Of a stretch of 64,000 nt of DNA, positions 1-8,618 are shown in pieces. Each line of letters starts with the position of its first letter. Positions within the stretch are counted from its first letter, which is position 1. The stretch covers positions 4,116,828-4,180,827 of the forward strand of contig NZ_CP039865.1 in the NCBI RefSeq assembly GCF_005160265.1, in the 5' to 3' direction. Both the position numbers and the translations under genes were made by a program. The notes below the pieces were generated by a model. That model was not told the origin of the DNA, did no database searches, and saw nothing but the letters and a program-made list of their open reading frames with translations. The stretch comes from Phreatobacter aquaticus (GTDB lineage: Bacteria > Pseudomonadota > Alphaproteobacteria > Rhizobiales > Phreatobacteraceae).

Positions 1-1
1 C

Positions 2-733
2 GACGGCGACCATTACGTGCTGAATGGCCGCAAGCTCTACATCACCAACGGTCCCGTCGCCGATGTCGTGCTGGTCTATGCCAAGACCGACAAGTCGAAG
101 GGCGCCAAGGGCATTTCCGCCTTCGTCGTCGAGAAGGGCACGCCCGGCTTCGCGGTCGCCCAGAAGCTCGACAAGATGGGCTTTCGCGGCTCCACTACAG
201 CCGAACTGACCTTCGACGATTGCCGCGTTCCCGCCGCCAACATGGTCGGCCCGGAGAATCGCGGCGTCGCCGTCGTCATGAGCGGCCTCGACCTGGAACG
301 CGCCATCGTCGCCATGATCAATGTCGGTATGGCCGAGCGCGCGCTCGATCTCGCCATCGACTATGCCAAGACCCGCCAGCAATTCGGCAAGGCGATCGGC
401 GAGTTCCAGCTGGTCCAGGGCAAGCTCGCGGAGATGTATGTCACCGTCGAGGCCATGAAGGCGCTCTGCTATCGCACGCTCGCTCAGTGCAACGACCTCG
501 CCGAGGGCGATGGCGGGCGCGGCGAGGTGCACAAGGTGACGGCCGCCGCCATCATGTTCGCGGCCGAGGGCTGCACCCGCGTCATTTCGGATGCGGTGCA
601 GATCTTCGGCGGCGCCGGCTACATGCGCGAAACCGAGGTCAATCGGCTCTATCGCGCCTCCAAGCTGCTGGAAATCGGCGCCGGCACCACCGAGATCCGC
701 AAGCTGATCATTGCCGGCGAACTGCTGCGCTGA
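2..733 (+). CDS. Acyl-CoA dehydrogenase, isovaleryl/citronellyl-CoA type (5' truncated by window edge)
   Basis: FAD-dependent acyl-CoA dehydrogenase that would introduce the alpha-beta double bond of a short or branched acyl-CoA. The frame is open back to base 2, so the N-terminus lies outside the window and about 243 residues remain. The C-terminal half shows the family signature RQQFGKAIGEFQLVQGK and QIFGGAGYMRETEVNRLY. The catalytic glutamate appears to sit in GLDLERA. The segment LLEIGAGTTEI has no Glu at the MCAD position, which is the arrangement of isovaleryl-CoA dehydrogenase. With an AtuA-family gene and a dienoyl-CoA-reductase-like SDR downstream, a citronellyl-CoA dehydrogenase (AtuD-like) role is plausible, but isovaleryl-CoA dehydrogenase is equally compatible. 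Family assignment is firm, substrate is inference. Confidence 0.92.
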   Translation, partial: DGDHYVLNGRKLYITNGPVADVVLVYAKTDKSKGAKGISAFVVEKGTPGFAVAQKLDKMGFRGSTTAELTFDDCRVPAANMVGPENRGVAVVMSGLDLERAIVAMINVGMAERALDLAIDYAKTRQQFGKAIGEFQLVQGKLAEMYVTVEAMKALCYRTLAQCNDLAEGDGGRGEVHKVTAAAIMFAAEGCTRVISDAVQIFGGAGYMRETEVNRLYRASKLLEIGAGTTEIRKLIIAGELLR

Positions 734-750
734 GCCCGGCAATGGCTGCC

Positions 751-1536
751 CTATGGCTCGAAACGCGCCGGCCGGCGCTCGATGAAGGCCGAAATGCCTT
801 CGCGGAAATCGGCGCTGCCGGCCCGCTCGATGAACGAGGCCTTCTCGGCGGCCAGCTGGTCGGCGAGCGTGCCCGTGGTGGCCAGGCCCACCAGCCGCTT
901 CACCGCGGCATTGGCGCCATTGGCACCGCCCGCGATGCGCGCAGCCAGCGCCAGGGCTTCAGCCTCGAGCTGGTCGGGCGCAACCACCTTGTTGACGAGA
1001 CCGAGGCGGAGCGCGGTCGCGGCATCCATGGGATCGTTGGTGAGCATCATTTCCATGGCGACGCGCGGTCCGAGCAGCCTCGTCAGCGACCAGGTCGTGC
1101 CACCATCCGGGCTCGTGCCGATCTTGGTATAGGCCGACAGGAAGGTGGCGTTGTCGGCGGCAATGGCCAGATCGCAGGCCATGGCGAGACCAAGCCCGCC
1201 ACCGGCGACCGGCCCCTGCAACGCCGCGATGATCGGCTGCGGCATCGCCCGCATCGCGCCAATGGCCTTGTGGAACAGGTCGATCAGCCGGGTCGCGGCC
1301 GCCGGTGCATTCATCAGGTCCTGATGGAACAGGGTGAGATCGCCGCCCGCCATGAACGACCGGCCGGCGCCGGCCAGAACGACAACCCGCACTTTTTTAT
1401 TGGCGGAAAGATCGCTCATCGCGGCGACCAGTCCCTCGCCCATCGCGACATCCAGCACGTTCAATTGCTTGGGGCGATTGAGCCGAACGGTCGCGACCGG
1501 TCCCTCCACGCTGACGACAACCACGTCCTCCGACAT
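751..1536 (-). CDS. Enoyl-CoA hydratase/isomerase (crotonase fold, PaaG-like)
   Basis: Crotonase-superfamily protein of 261 residues. The oxyanion-hole segments are visible as SFMAGGDL and GPVAGGGLGLAMACDLA. At the second catalytic position it reads IGTSPDGG, with Asp rather than the Glu of true hydratases, as in PaaG-type isomerases and dehalogenases, so isomerase chemistry is as likely as hydration. The start at 1536 is chosen because GGGAGG lies a few bases upstream; the longer open frame would extend into the divergent gene. It is convergent with the acyl-CoA dehydrogenase and divergent from another crotonase at 1622, with an 85-bp shared promoter region. Confidence 0.9.
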   Translation of the reverse strand: MSEDVVVVSVEGPVATVRLNRPKQLNVLDVAMGEGLVAAMSDLSANKKVRVVVLAGAGRSFMAGGDLTLFHQDLMNAPAAATRLIDLFHKAIGAMRAMPQPIIAALQGPVAGGGLGLAMACDLAIAADNATFLSAYTKIGTSPDGGTTWSLTRLLGPRVAMEMMLTNDPMDAATALRLGLVNKVVAPDQLEAEALALAARIAGGANGANAAVKRLVGLATTGTLADQLAAEKASFIERAGSADFREGISAFIERRPARFEP

Positions 1537-1621
1537 CGCATCCTCCCTGATCGCCCTGTGCGTCCGGGCGGTTGCCGCGAGGGTCACCCAAAAATGAATG
1601 AACTTCAACGGGGAGAAACCG

Positions 1622-2401
1622 ATGAGTGACGTGCGCGTCGACCAGCGCGGCCAGGCACTGTGGCTCACCATCGATCGCGAGGACAAGCGCAATGCGATGG
1701 ACGATGGCGTCCTTCAGGCGCTCCGCGAGGGCGTCGAGGAGGCCGGCCGCCGCCCCGGCATCCGTGCCGTCGTCATCACCGGCGCCGGAACCAAGGTGTT
1801 CTGCGCCGGCGGCAACCTCAAGCCGGACGCCGATGGCGATCCCTTCCGCGTCGATCCGAACCGGCTCGACAATCCGGTCGCCCTGCTCTTCAAGGCCCTC
1901 GACGAATGTCCGGTGGCGACCATCGCCCGCGTCAACGGCCATGCGCTCGGCGGCGGTTTCGGCCTCGTCTGCGCCTGCGACATGGCGATTGCGGCTGATC
2001 ACGCGAAGTTCGGCACGCCGGAAGCAACCCTCGGCCTGTTCCCGTTGATGATCCTGCCCGCCATGCTGCGTGTGCTGTCGCGCCGCGACGTGATGCGGCT
2101 CAGCATGACCGGCAAGCCGGTCTCGGCCAGCGAGGCGGTGGCGATCGGTGCGGTCAACGAGGCCGTGCCGTCGGCAGACCTCGATGCCGCCATCGACACG
2201 CTCGTGGAAGCGTTGGCAGGCGGCGCGCCGACCGCCATCCGCTTCGGCCGCCGTGCCCTCAACACCATTGCCGGCATGCCCTATCTCGACGGTATCGAAT
2301 ATGCCCAGCGTGTGCTGCCGCTGTTGGCCAAGACCGACGACGCGGTCGAGGGTTTCAAGGCCTTCAACGAGCGCCGCAAGCCGAACTGGGTTGTGACATG
2401 A
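1622..2401 (+). CDS. Enoyl-CoA hydratase/isomerase family protein (AtuE-like candidate)
   Basis: Crotonase-fold protein of 259 residues. Oxyanion-hole segments VFCAGGNL and GHALGGGFGLVCACDMA are intact, and PEATLGLFP supplies the expected glutamate. The ATG at 1622 has GGGGAG 7 bases upstream; the 24-nt longer reading frame has no better site. It overlaps the AtuA-family gene by 4 bases (ATGA), so the two are translationally coupled. In Atu pathways a hydratase of this fold (AtuE) acts on isohexenyl-glutaconyl-CoA; that role here is inferred from neighbours only. Confidence 0.9.
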   Translation: MSDVRVDQRGQALWLTIDREDKRNAMDDGVLQALREGVEEAGRRPGIRAVVITGAGTKVFCAGGNLKPDADGDPFRVDPNRLDNPVALLFKALDECPVATIARVNGHALGGGFGLVCACDMAIAADHAKFGTPEATLGLFPLMILPAMLRVLSRRDVMRLSMTGKPVSASEAVAIGAVNEAVPSADLDAAIDTLVEALAGGAPTAIRFGRRALNTIAGMPYLDGIEYAQRVLPLLAKTDDAVEGFKAFNERRKPNWVVT

Positions 2402-4209
2402 CGGGGAAATCCAGCATCCGCATCGGCTGCGCCTCTGGCTTCTGGGGCGATACCCCCCATGGCGCCCGGCAATTGGTCGAGCGTGGCGAGATCGACTACC
2501 TCGTCTTCGACTATCTCGCAGAGATCACCCTGGCGCTGCTGGCGCGCATCCGCGCCAAGAAGCCCAACCTCGGCTATGTCCCGGACTTCGTCGAGGGCCT
2601 GAGCCCGCTCCTGCCGGAAATTATGAAGCGCGGCATCCGCGTCGTCTCCAATGGCGGCGGCATGAACCCGGAAGCCGCTGCGGCCGAGTTGAGCAAACGC
2701 GCCCAAGCGCTTGGGCTGAATCCCAAAATCGCCGTCATCACCGGCGACGATCTTATCCCCAGGATCGAAGAGTTCCGTGCCACCGGCATCAGCGAGATGT
2801 TCACGGGCGAGCCGCTGCCGGAGCGGTTGACCAGCGCCAATGCCTATCTGGGAGCAACGCCCATCGCCCGCGCATTGGCGCTTGGCGCCGACATCGTGGT
2901 GACCGGCCGCTGCGTCGATTCCGCCGTCACGCTCGGCGCCCTGATGCAGGAGTTTTCCTGGAACAGGACGGAGTACGCGCTCCTGTCGGCGGGCAGCCTT
3001 GCCGGCCATCTGCTCGAATGCGGCGCGCAGGCAACCGGCGGCCTGTTCACCGACTGGGCCGAGGTTCCCGGCTGGGACGATATGGGTTTCCCCATTGCCG
3101 AATGCTATCCCGACGGCACCTTCGTCATCACCAAGCCGCCCGCAACCGGTGGGCTGATCTCGCCGCTCTCGGTGGGCGAGCAGATGCTCTACGAGATCGG
3201 CGATCCCGCCCGCTATCTCCTGCCCGATGTCGCCTGCGACTTCTCACGTGTCACCATGGTGCAGGACGGGCCGGACCGGGTGCGGGTCGAAGGCGCGCGC
3301 GGGAGTGCACCGACCGGCACGCTGAAGGTCAGCGCCACCTATCCTCAAGGGTTCCGCACCATCGGCACCGTCACCATTGGCGGCCGGGATGCCGCCCCCA
3401 AGGCGAAGCGGGCGGGCGAGGCCATCCTCAAGCGGGCGAGCCGGCTGGTCGAAGAGGCAGGCCTCGGGGCCTTCACCGAGACATCGATCGAAGTGCTCGG
3501 AGCTGAAGCGACCTATGGCGCTTCGGCGCGGATCGAGGCGACCCGCTCGCGCGAGGTCGTGCTGAAGATCGCGGCCCGCCATCCGTCCGAAGCAGCACTC
3601 GGCATGCTCGCCCGCGAGATTGCACCCGCCGCAACCGCCATGGCTCAGGGGCTGACAGGCTTCTATGCCGGCAGGCCGGGCGTCCAGCCGGTGATGAAGG
3701 GCTATTCGTTCCTGGTTCCGGCCGATGCCGTCCCGGCGACCCTGACGCTCGGCGACCATAGCGAGGTCATCGCCTCGCCCACCGGCACGCCCATGCCAGC
3801 CTCCGCGGCGGCGGCTCTTCCAGCCGGCGAGCCAGCCGCCACCGGCCCCTTGGCGCCGGTCCCACTGATCGCGCTTGCAGTCGGACGCAGCGGCGACAAG
3901 GGCAATTCGGCCAATATCGGCATCATCGCCCGCAAACCCACCTATCTCCAGCATATCAAGGCCGCCCTGACGCCGGACGCGATCCGCACGTTCTTCCGGC
4001 ACACCGGCGTCACCCGCGTCGAACGCTTCGACCTGCCCGGCATGAACGCGCTGAACTTCGTGCTGCACGATTGCCTCGGCGGCGGCGGCGTTGCCTCGTT
4101 GCGCATCGATCCGCAGGGCAAGGCCTTCGCCCAGATGCTGATGGACATGCCGATCCCGGTGCCCTCCGAGATCGCGGCAGGTCTCACCAAGGGAACCCGT
4201 CCGTCATGA
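2398..4209 (+). CDS. AtuA-family (DUF1446) acyclic terpene utilisation protein
   Basis: 603 residues. The N-terminal DUF1446/AtuA domain (about residues 5-450) begins with IRIGCASGFWGDT and contains VVTGRCVDSAVTLG and a conserved SNGGGMNPEA stretch. A C-terminal AtuA-like domain (about 490-590) begins VPLIALAVGRSGDKGNSANI and carries the HDCLGGGG motif, so this is the full fused form. AtuA is required for citronellol/geraniol degradation in pseudomonads but its reaction is not established. It overlaps the hydratase upstream and the SDR downstream by 4 bases each, forming a coupled operon. Related proteins occur in other CoA-ester pathways, so a terpene substrate is inference. Confidence 0.9.
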   Translation: MTGKSSIRIGCASGFWGDTPHGARQLVERGEIDYLVFDYLAEITLALLARIRAKKPNLGYVPDFVEGLSPLLPEIMKRGIRVVSNGGGMNPEAAAAELSKRAQALGLNPKIAVITGDDLIPRIEEFRATGISEMFTGEPLPERLTSANAYLGATPIARALALGADIVVTGRCVDSAVTLGALMQEFSWNRTEYALLSAGSLAGHLLECGAQATGGLFTDWAEVPGWDDMGFPIAECYPDGTFVITKPPATGGLISPLSVGEQMLYEIGDPARYLLPDVACDFSRVTMVQDGPDRVRVEGARGSAPTGTLKVSATYPQGFRTIGTVTIGGRDAAPKAKRAGEAILKRASRLVEEAGLGAFTETSIEVLGAEATYGASARIEATRSREVVLKIAARHPSEAALGMLAREIAPAATAMAQGLTGFYAGRPGVQPVMKGYSFLVPADAVPATLTLGDHSEVIASPTGTPMPASAAAALPAGEPAATGPLAPVPLIALAVGRSGDKGNSANIGIIARKPTYLQHIKAALTPDAIRTFFRHTGVTRVERFDLPGMNALNFVLHDCLGGGGVASLRIDPQGKAFAQMLMDMPIPVPSEIAAGLTKGTRPS

Positions 4210-5042
4210 CCGACCAAGACCTGCTCACCGCCCCCCTCACCTTTCGCGAAGACCTGCTGAAGGACCAGGTGGTTCTGGTCTCCGGCGCGGGCTCCGGCCT
4301 CGGCAAGGCGATCGCCATCCAATGCGCCAGGCTCGGCGCGAAGGTCGCGATCTGCGGCCGGCGGATCGAGCGGCTGGAAGTGACCGCCGAGCTCATCCGC
4401 TCCATCGGCGCCGAGGTCATGGTGCGCGCGGCCACCATCCGCGACGCCGAGGATGTCGACCGCCTCCACGGCGAGGTCTGGGACCGGTTCGGGCGCGTCG
4501 ACCATCTGGTCAACAATGCCGGCGGCCAGTTTCCGCAAGCGGCAATCGACTATTCGGTGAAGGGCTGGAACGCCGTCATCGACACCAATCTCAACGGCCC
4601 CTGGTACATGATGCAGGCCGCCGCGAAGCGCTGGCGCGACGCCAAGATGCCGGGCTCGATCATCAACATCGTCACTGTCATCTGGCGCGGCATGCCGGGC
4701 GTTGCCCATACCTGCGCGGCGCGTGCCGGCGTCGTCTATCTCTCCAAGACGCTCGCCATCGAATGGGCGCCGCTCGCCATCCGGGTCAATTGCGTGGCGC
4801 CGGGCGCCATCGCGACCGAGGGCATGGACGTCTATTCCGAGGAAGCGCAGCGCGACCTGCCCCGCTCCAACCTCATGCAGCGCTATGGCCAGGCCCGCGA
4901 TGTCGCCGATGCCGTGACCTATCTCGCCGGACCCTCCGGTGCCTTCGTCACCGGCGAGGTCATGGTCGTCGATGGCGGCAACCAGGTCTGGGGTGACCAG
5001 TGGACCATTCCCCGCCCCGACTATTTCAAGCGCGCGGACTGA
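4206..5042 (+). CDS. SDR oxidoreductase, 2,4-dienoyl-CoA-reductase-like (AtuB/AtuG-like candidate)
   Basis: 278-residue short-chain dehydrogenase. The cofactor loop is SGAGSGLGKAI and the adenine-side motif is NNAGGQ. At the catalytic site the classical YxxxK is absent: the segment reads VAHTCAARAGVVYLSK, close to the HxGxAKAG pattern of dienoyl-CoA reductases but with Arg in place of Lys. That makes a CoA-thioester reductase the best guess and leaves activity in some doubt. The start overlaps the AtuA stop (ATGA at 4206). Confidence 0.87.
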   Translation: MTDQDLLTAPLTFREDLLKDQVVLVSGAGSGLGKAIAIQCARLGAKVAICGRRIERLEVTAELIRSIGAEVMVRAATIRDAEDVDRLHGEVWDRFGRVDHLVNNAGGQFPQAAIDYSVKGWNAVIDTNLNGPWYMMQAAAKRWRDAKMPGSIINIVTVIWRGMPGVAHTCAARAGVVYLSKTLAIEWAPLAIRVNCVAPGAIATEGMDVYSEEAQRDLPRSNLMQRYGQARDVADAVTYLAGPSGAFVTGEVMVVDGGNQVWGDQWTIPRPDYFKRAD

Positions 5043-5161
5043 CGCGCGCTGAGACTGCATCAGGAACAGGAGAGCCGCCTCGGCGGTTAGGTCCCCTTGT
5101 GGTGCCAGGTGGCTCCGGTCACGATCCGGCTCCGACGACACGACGCAGCAGGAGGCACGAC

Positions 5162-5920
5162 ATGGCGGGCAAGGGTGCGATCTATCCCGATCTCGAGGGC
5201 AAATCGGTCATCGTGACCGGCGGCGGCTCCGGCATTGGCGCCGAGATTGTCCGCGCCTTCGCGCGCCAGAAGGCGAAAGTCGGCTTCATCGACATTGCGG
5301 AGGCGCCCTCCACCGCGCTCGCCGCCGAGCTCGGCAGCCATGTGCGTTTCGAGAAGGCCGATGTCACCGATATCGAGGCGCTGAGGCAGGCGATTGCCCG
5401 CATCCGCGAGGCCCACGGCCCGGTCGACATCCTGATCAACAACGCCGCCCATGACGATCGCCATCCGACGCCGGACGTGACGCCCGAGTACTTCGACGGC
5501 CGGATCGCGGTGAACCTGAAGCACCAGTTCTTCGCCTCCCAGGCCGTTCTGCCCGACATGGTCGCCAGGGGCGGCGGTGCCATCGTCAATTTCGGCTCGA
5601 TCTCCTGGATGTCGTCCACCGGCGGCATGGCGATCTATACCGCCGCGAAATCGGCGGTGCTCGGCCTCACCCGCTCGCTTGCCCGCGACTATGGCGTCCA
5701 CAACATCCGAGTGAACGCCATCGCGCCGGGATGGATTCTCACCGAGCGGCAGAAGGAAAAGTGGGTGACGCCGGAAGCCGAGGCGGAGCTCATGAAGGCT
5801 CAGTGCCTGAAGCGCTGGCTGAAGCCGGAAGAGATCGCCCGCTTCACGGTGTTCCTGGCCTCCGAGGAGGCCTCGGCCTGCACCAGCCAGCACTATGTCG
5901 TCGATGGCGGCTGGGTCTGA
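5162..5920 (+). CDS. Classical SDR family oxidoreductase
   Basis: 252-residue NAD(P)-dependent dehydrogenase with a complete classical active site: TGGGSGIGAEIV glycine loop, NNAAHDD, Ser in GSISWMSS and the YTAAK catalytic Tyr/Lys. It starts at 5162, where AGGAGG lies 6 bases upstream; the frame is open further but lacks a ribosome site. 119 bp separate it from the previous SDR. It runs 4 bp before an aldose-epimerase gene, which suggests a sugar or sugar-acid dehydrogenase rather than a CoA-ester enzyme. Substrate unknown. Confidence 0.9.
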   Translation: MAGKGAIYPDLEGKSVIVTGGGSGIGAEIVRAFARQKAKVGFIDIAEAPSTALAAELGSHVRFEKADVTDIEALRQAIARIREAHGPVDILINNAAHDDRHPTPDVTPEYFDGRIAVNLKHQFFASQAVLPDMVARGGGAIVNFGSISWMSSTGGMAIYTAAKSAVLGLTRSLARDYGVHNIRVNAIAPGWILTERQKEKWVTPEAEAELMKAQCLKRWLKPEEIARFTVFLASEEASACTSQHYVVDGGWV

Positions 5921-5924
5921 TCGC

Positions 5925-6902
5925 ATGACCCGTCCCTTCGGCGAGGTCCGCGGCCAGCCGGTTGTCGAGGCGCCGATCGGCGCCACCGGCATCGCGGCCA
6001 GCATCATCAGCTATGGCGCTATTCTCCGTGACCTCACAATCGAGACCGCCCGCGGCCCGGTCGGCGTGACCCTCGGCTATGCCGATGTCGGCTCCTATGT
6101 CACGGGACAGGGCTATGTCGGCGCCATTGCGGGCCGCTATGCCAACCGGATCGGCGGCGCCTGCTTCACGCTCGACGGCGAGACCCACCGGCCCGTGCCG
6201 AACGAGGGCGAAAACCAGCTCCATGGTGGTCCGGAAGGCTTTTCCAGCCGGGTCTGGCGGCTTGCCGAGGCCTTAGCCGACCGCGTGACGCTCGAGCTCG
6301 TCTCAGCCGACGGCGACATGGGCTTTCCCGGCGAGGTCCACGCCCGCGTCACCTACGAGGCGCCCGCGCCGATGATTTTGCGCATCACCACCGAGGCGAC
6401 GACCAGCAAGGCGACCCCGTTGAACCTCGTCTCGCACGCCTACTGGAATCTCGATGGTGGCGGCGACATCCTCGGCCACAGGCTGACCATGGCCGCCGAC
6501 CGGATCGTCGCGGTGGATTCCCACCTCATCCCCACCGGGGCACTGCCGGACGTGGCGGGCACGCCGTTCGATTTCCGCAAGCCCCGGCTGATTGGCGAGG
6601 CCGGAATCCATTACGACATCAACTATGCCCTAGACCGGCAGAGACCGGGCCTCGTCCAGGGCGCGGTGCTGCAGGGCCAGCGCTCCGGCATCCGGATGGA
6701 GGTCTGGACCACCGAGCCGGGCATCCAGCTCTATGACGGCAAGTTCCTCGGCGCGCCGTTCGGCCCCCATGGCGGGCTCTGCCTCGAATGCCAGCGCTTT
6801 CCCGATGCGCCGAACCAGCCGCAGTTCCCCAGCGCCATCCTGCGGCCCGGCGAAAGGTCGCGGCAGGTGACGGAGCTGCGTTTCTCCGCCGACGAGACCT
6901 GA
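5925..6902 (+). CDS. Aldose 1-epimerase (GalM family)
   Basis: 325 residues. Interconverts alpha and beta anomers of hexoses. Diagnostic segments are present: NEGENQLHGGPEGF, the catalytic histidine in NLVSHAYWNLDG and the catalytic glutamate in CLECQRFPDAPN. The start at ATG 5925 follows the SDR stop by 4 bp, so the pair is probably co-transcribed. After it comes about 235 bp without a recognisable gene before the next ORF. Confidence 0.92.
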   Translation: MTRPFGEVRGQPVVEAPIGATGIAASIISYGAILRDLTIETARGPVGVTLGYADVGSYVTGQGYVGAIAGRYANRIGGACFTLDGETHRPVPNEGENQLHGGPEGFSSRVWRLAEALADRVTLELVSADGDMGFPGEVHARVTYEAPAPMILRITTEATTSKATPLNLVSHAYWNLDGGGDILGHRLTMAADRIVAVDSHLIPTGALPDVAGTPFDFRKPRLIGEAGIHYDINYALDRQRPGLVQGAVLQGQRSGIRMEVWTTEPGIQLYDGKFLGAPFGPHGGLCLECQRFPDAPNQPQFPSAILRPGERSRQVTELRFSADET

Positions 6903-7137
6903 GCCATCCGTCCGTTCATCACGTCGCCAAGACCAGCGATGCCCACCCCCCGCCGTCCCGTCCCAGCTCTGCCCGACCGAGCCAGCAGCATCGGGATGCC
7001 GTGCGGGCTTATGGACGCGCCGCCGCACCGGGCCTCTGTTTCAGTTTGCGCATAGGTACTCCAATACAAATGCAACGGTGATCGGAAGGCTTCATTAAGC
7101 ATGTCCTCGCTACCTTGGCCGAGACAAGGATAGAGAC

Positions 7138-7389
7138 ATGACCATCATCCAGTTCCCGACGGCTCCCGCCCTCAATGCCAGCGAGCCCCATGATCTGCTG
7201 CTGGAAACGCTGCGAGCGGCAACCAATCAGCTGTCGCAGGCCGGCAAGGCGCTGGTCCAATGTGACTCGGAGCCGGCCGCCCGCGTCGAGGCAGCCAGCC
7301 ATCTTGTCTCCGCCGGACAGAGCATCGTCGCCGCCCTCAACGCCTATCAACGCGGGCTGCAGCACGCTTCCGACCAGGCTGCAGGCTGA
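7138..7389 (+). CDS. Small hypothetical protein
   Basis: 83 residues starting at ATG 7138 with AAGGA 7 bases upstream. The product is Ala/Gln/Ser-rich and probably helical, with no membrane segment or signal peptide and a single Cys. I recognise no family. It precedes the nucleotidyltransferase gene by 41 bp on the same strand and may be co-transcribed with it. Coding confidence rests on the ribosome site and the position in an otherwise empty stretch. Confidence 0.6.
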   Translation: MTIIQFPTAPALNASEPHDLLLETLRAATNQLSQAGKALVQCDSEPAARVEAASHLVSAGQSIVAALNAYQRGLQHASDQAAG

Positions 7390-7430
7390 GCCCCCTAGGT
7401 CCGGCTGCCATCACGGCCTAGACTGAGGCC

Positions 7431-8618
7431 ATGGAGCTTCTGCCGCCGACCATTGCCGATTCCGATTCGCTACGCCTGGCCTGCGAGATCCTGGCCCTCG
7501 ACCGCGCTCCGGCAGGCCGCATGGCGCTGCGCCTCCGGCTGATGCAGCCGGATGTCTCCTGGCCCGCCCTCATTGATCTCGCCAACCAGCAGGGTGTGCT
7601 GGTCCCGCTCATCCACGCGCTGAAACAGGACGGCCTGCTTCTGCCGGTGCGCGCCGCCGCCAGTCCCGCCGAGCGCGAAAACCATGTCACCACCCGCCTC
7701 GACCAGGCCTACCGGGACCATCTGACCCGGCGCGCCGATCTGACCGACCAGATCGAAGCCATCATCAGGGCTTTGGCGCCGCTCGGCATCGAGCCGCTGC
7801 TGCTCAAGGGCGCGCGCCACCTTGTGGCGCCACTGTCGCCCTGGTGCGCGGCGCGCTCCATGCGCGACCTCGACATCTGCGTGGCCCCGGATCGGCTGGA
7901 TGAGGCCGTCTCCACCCTCAGGACGCTTGGCTATGAGGCGATCGAGGAGGGAACGGCCTTTGATCATCATGCGCCCGCCATGGCCCTGACCGGTCGTCAT
8001 GGTGCCGTTGAACTGCATGTCGATGCCCTGGCGCTTGGCGGCCGCAAGGTGCTGACCACTACCGAGGCCTGGCAGCACAGCGAACAGATCGTCGCAACCT
8101 TCGGCACCTTCCGGGTGCTGCGCCCGCAATGGCACCTGCTCCATGGACTTCTGCACCACGAGATCGCCGAGCGGGGCCATCGCCGGCATATTCTGGCCCT
8201 CAAGGGCCTGTTCGAATTTGCCAGCCTCGGCGTCTCATTGCCCGCCGCCCACTGGCAGGAGCTTGCCGATCACATGGCGGCGCGCGGCCAGGCGGCGGCT
8301 TTCGGCAGCTGGGTGGCGCAGGCCGGCATGCTGTTCGGGCTGCCCCTCCCCGACGGCCCCGCCATCACCCCCGATGCCCGGCGCCACGCCGAGGCCACGC
8401 TGGCGCGGGCGAGCGATCCCTATTGGCGGCGGCGCATCGGCTTCATTGCCGACCAGCTGCGCTTTGCCTTCGCCCGCGAGACGCTGGCACATCGCTACCG
8501 GATGGACGAGCGCGACGTGACGGTTGCGACGGCGCTGTCACAGGCCGGATCGATCCTCGGCCGCTATGGCCTCGGCATCGTGTCGCGGATCGCCGGCCGG
8601 CAGGACCGGTCGTCCTAA
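7431..8618 (+). CDS. Nucleotidyltransferase family protein (PF14907-like)
   Basis: 395 residues. The central part carries LLLKGARHL followed by RSMRDLDICV, the metal-binding signature of the uncharacterised nucleotidyltransferase family often found in lasso-peptide and PqqD/HprK-related clusters. In the pseudomycoidin cluster a member of this type has been reported to decorate a phosphorylated C-terminus with hexose. Here it sits at the edge of a minus-strand cluster with two HprK-related proteins and seven small peptides, converging on the GT2 gene with a 4-base overlap. I infer it acts on the modified peptides, perhaps adding a sugar or nucleotide to a phosphate. Family call good, substrate speculative. 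Confidence 0.85.
   Translation: MELLPPTIADSDSLRLACEILALDRAPAGRMALRLRLMQPDVSWPALIDLANQQGVLVPLIHALKQDGLLLPVRAAASPAERENHVTTRLDQAYRDHLTRRADLTDQIEAIIRALAPLGIEPLLLKGARHLVAPLSPWCAARSMRDLDICVAPDRLDEAVSTLRTLGYEAIEEGTAFDHHAPAMALTGRHGAVELHVDALALGGRKVLTTTEAWQHSEQIVATFGTFRVLRPQWHLLHGLLHHEIAERGHRRHILALKGLFEFASLGVSLPAAHWQELADHMAARGQAAAFGSWVAQAGMLFGLPLPDGPAITPDARRHAEATLARASDPYWRRRIGFIADQLRFAFARETLAHRYRMDERDVTVATALSQAGSILGRYGLGIVSRIAGRQDRSS

Noticed and set aside
220-1629. Long plus-strand frame of about 470 codons over the first genes
   Set aside because: Arg-rich shadow of the acyl-CoA dehydrogenase and the antisense of the crotonase gene; no ribosome site or family motif.
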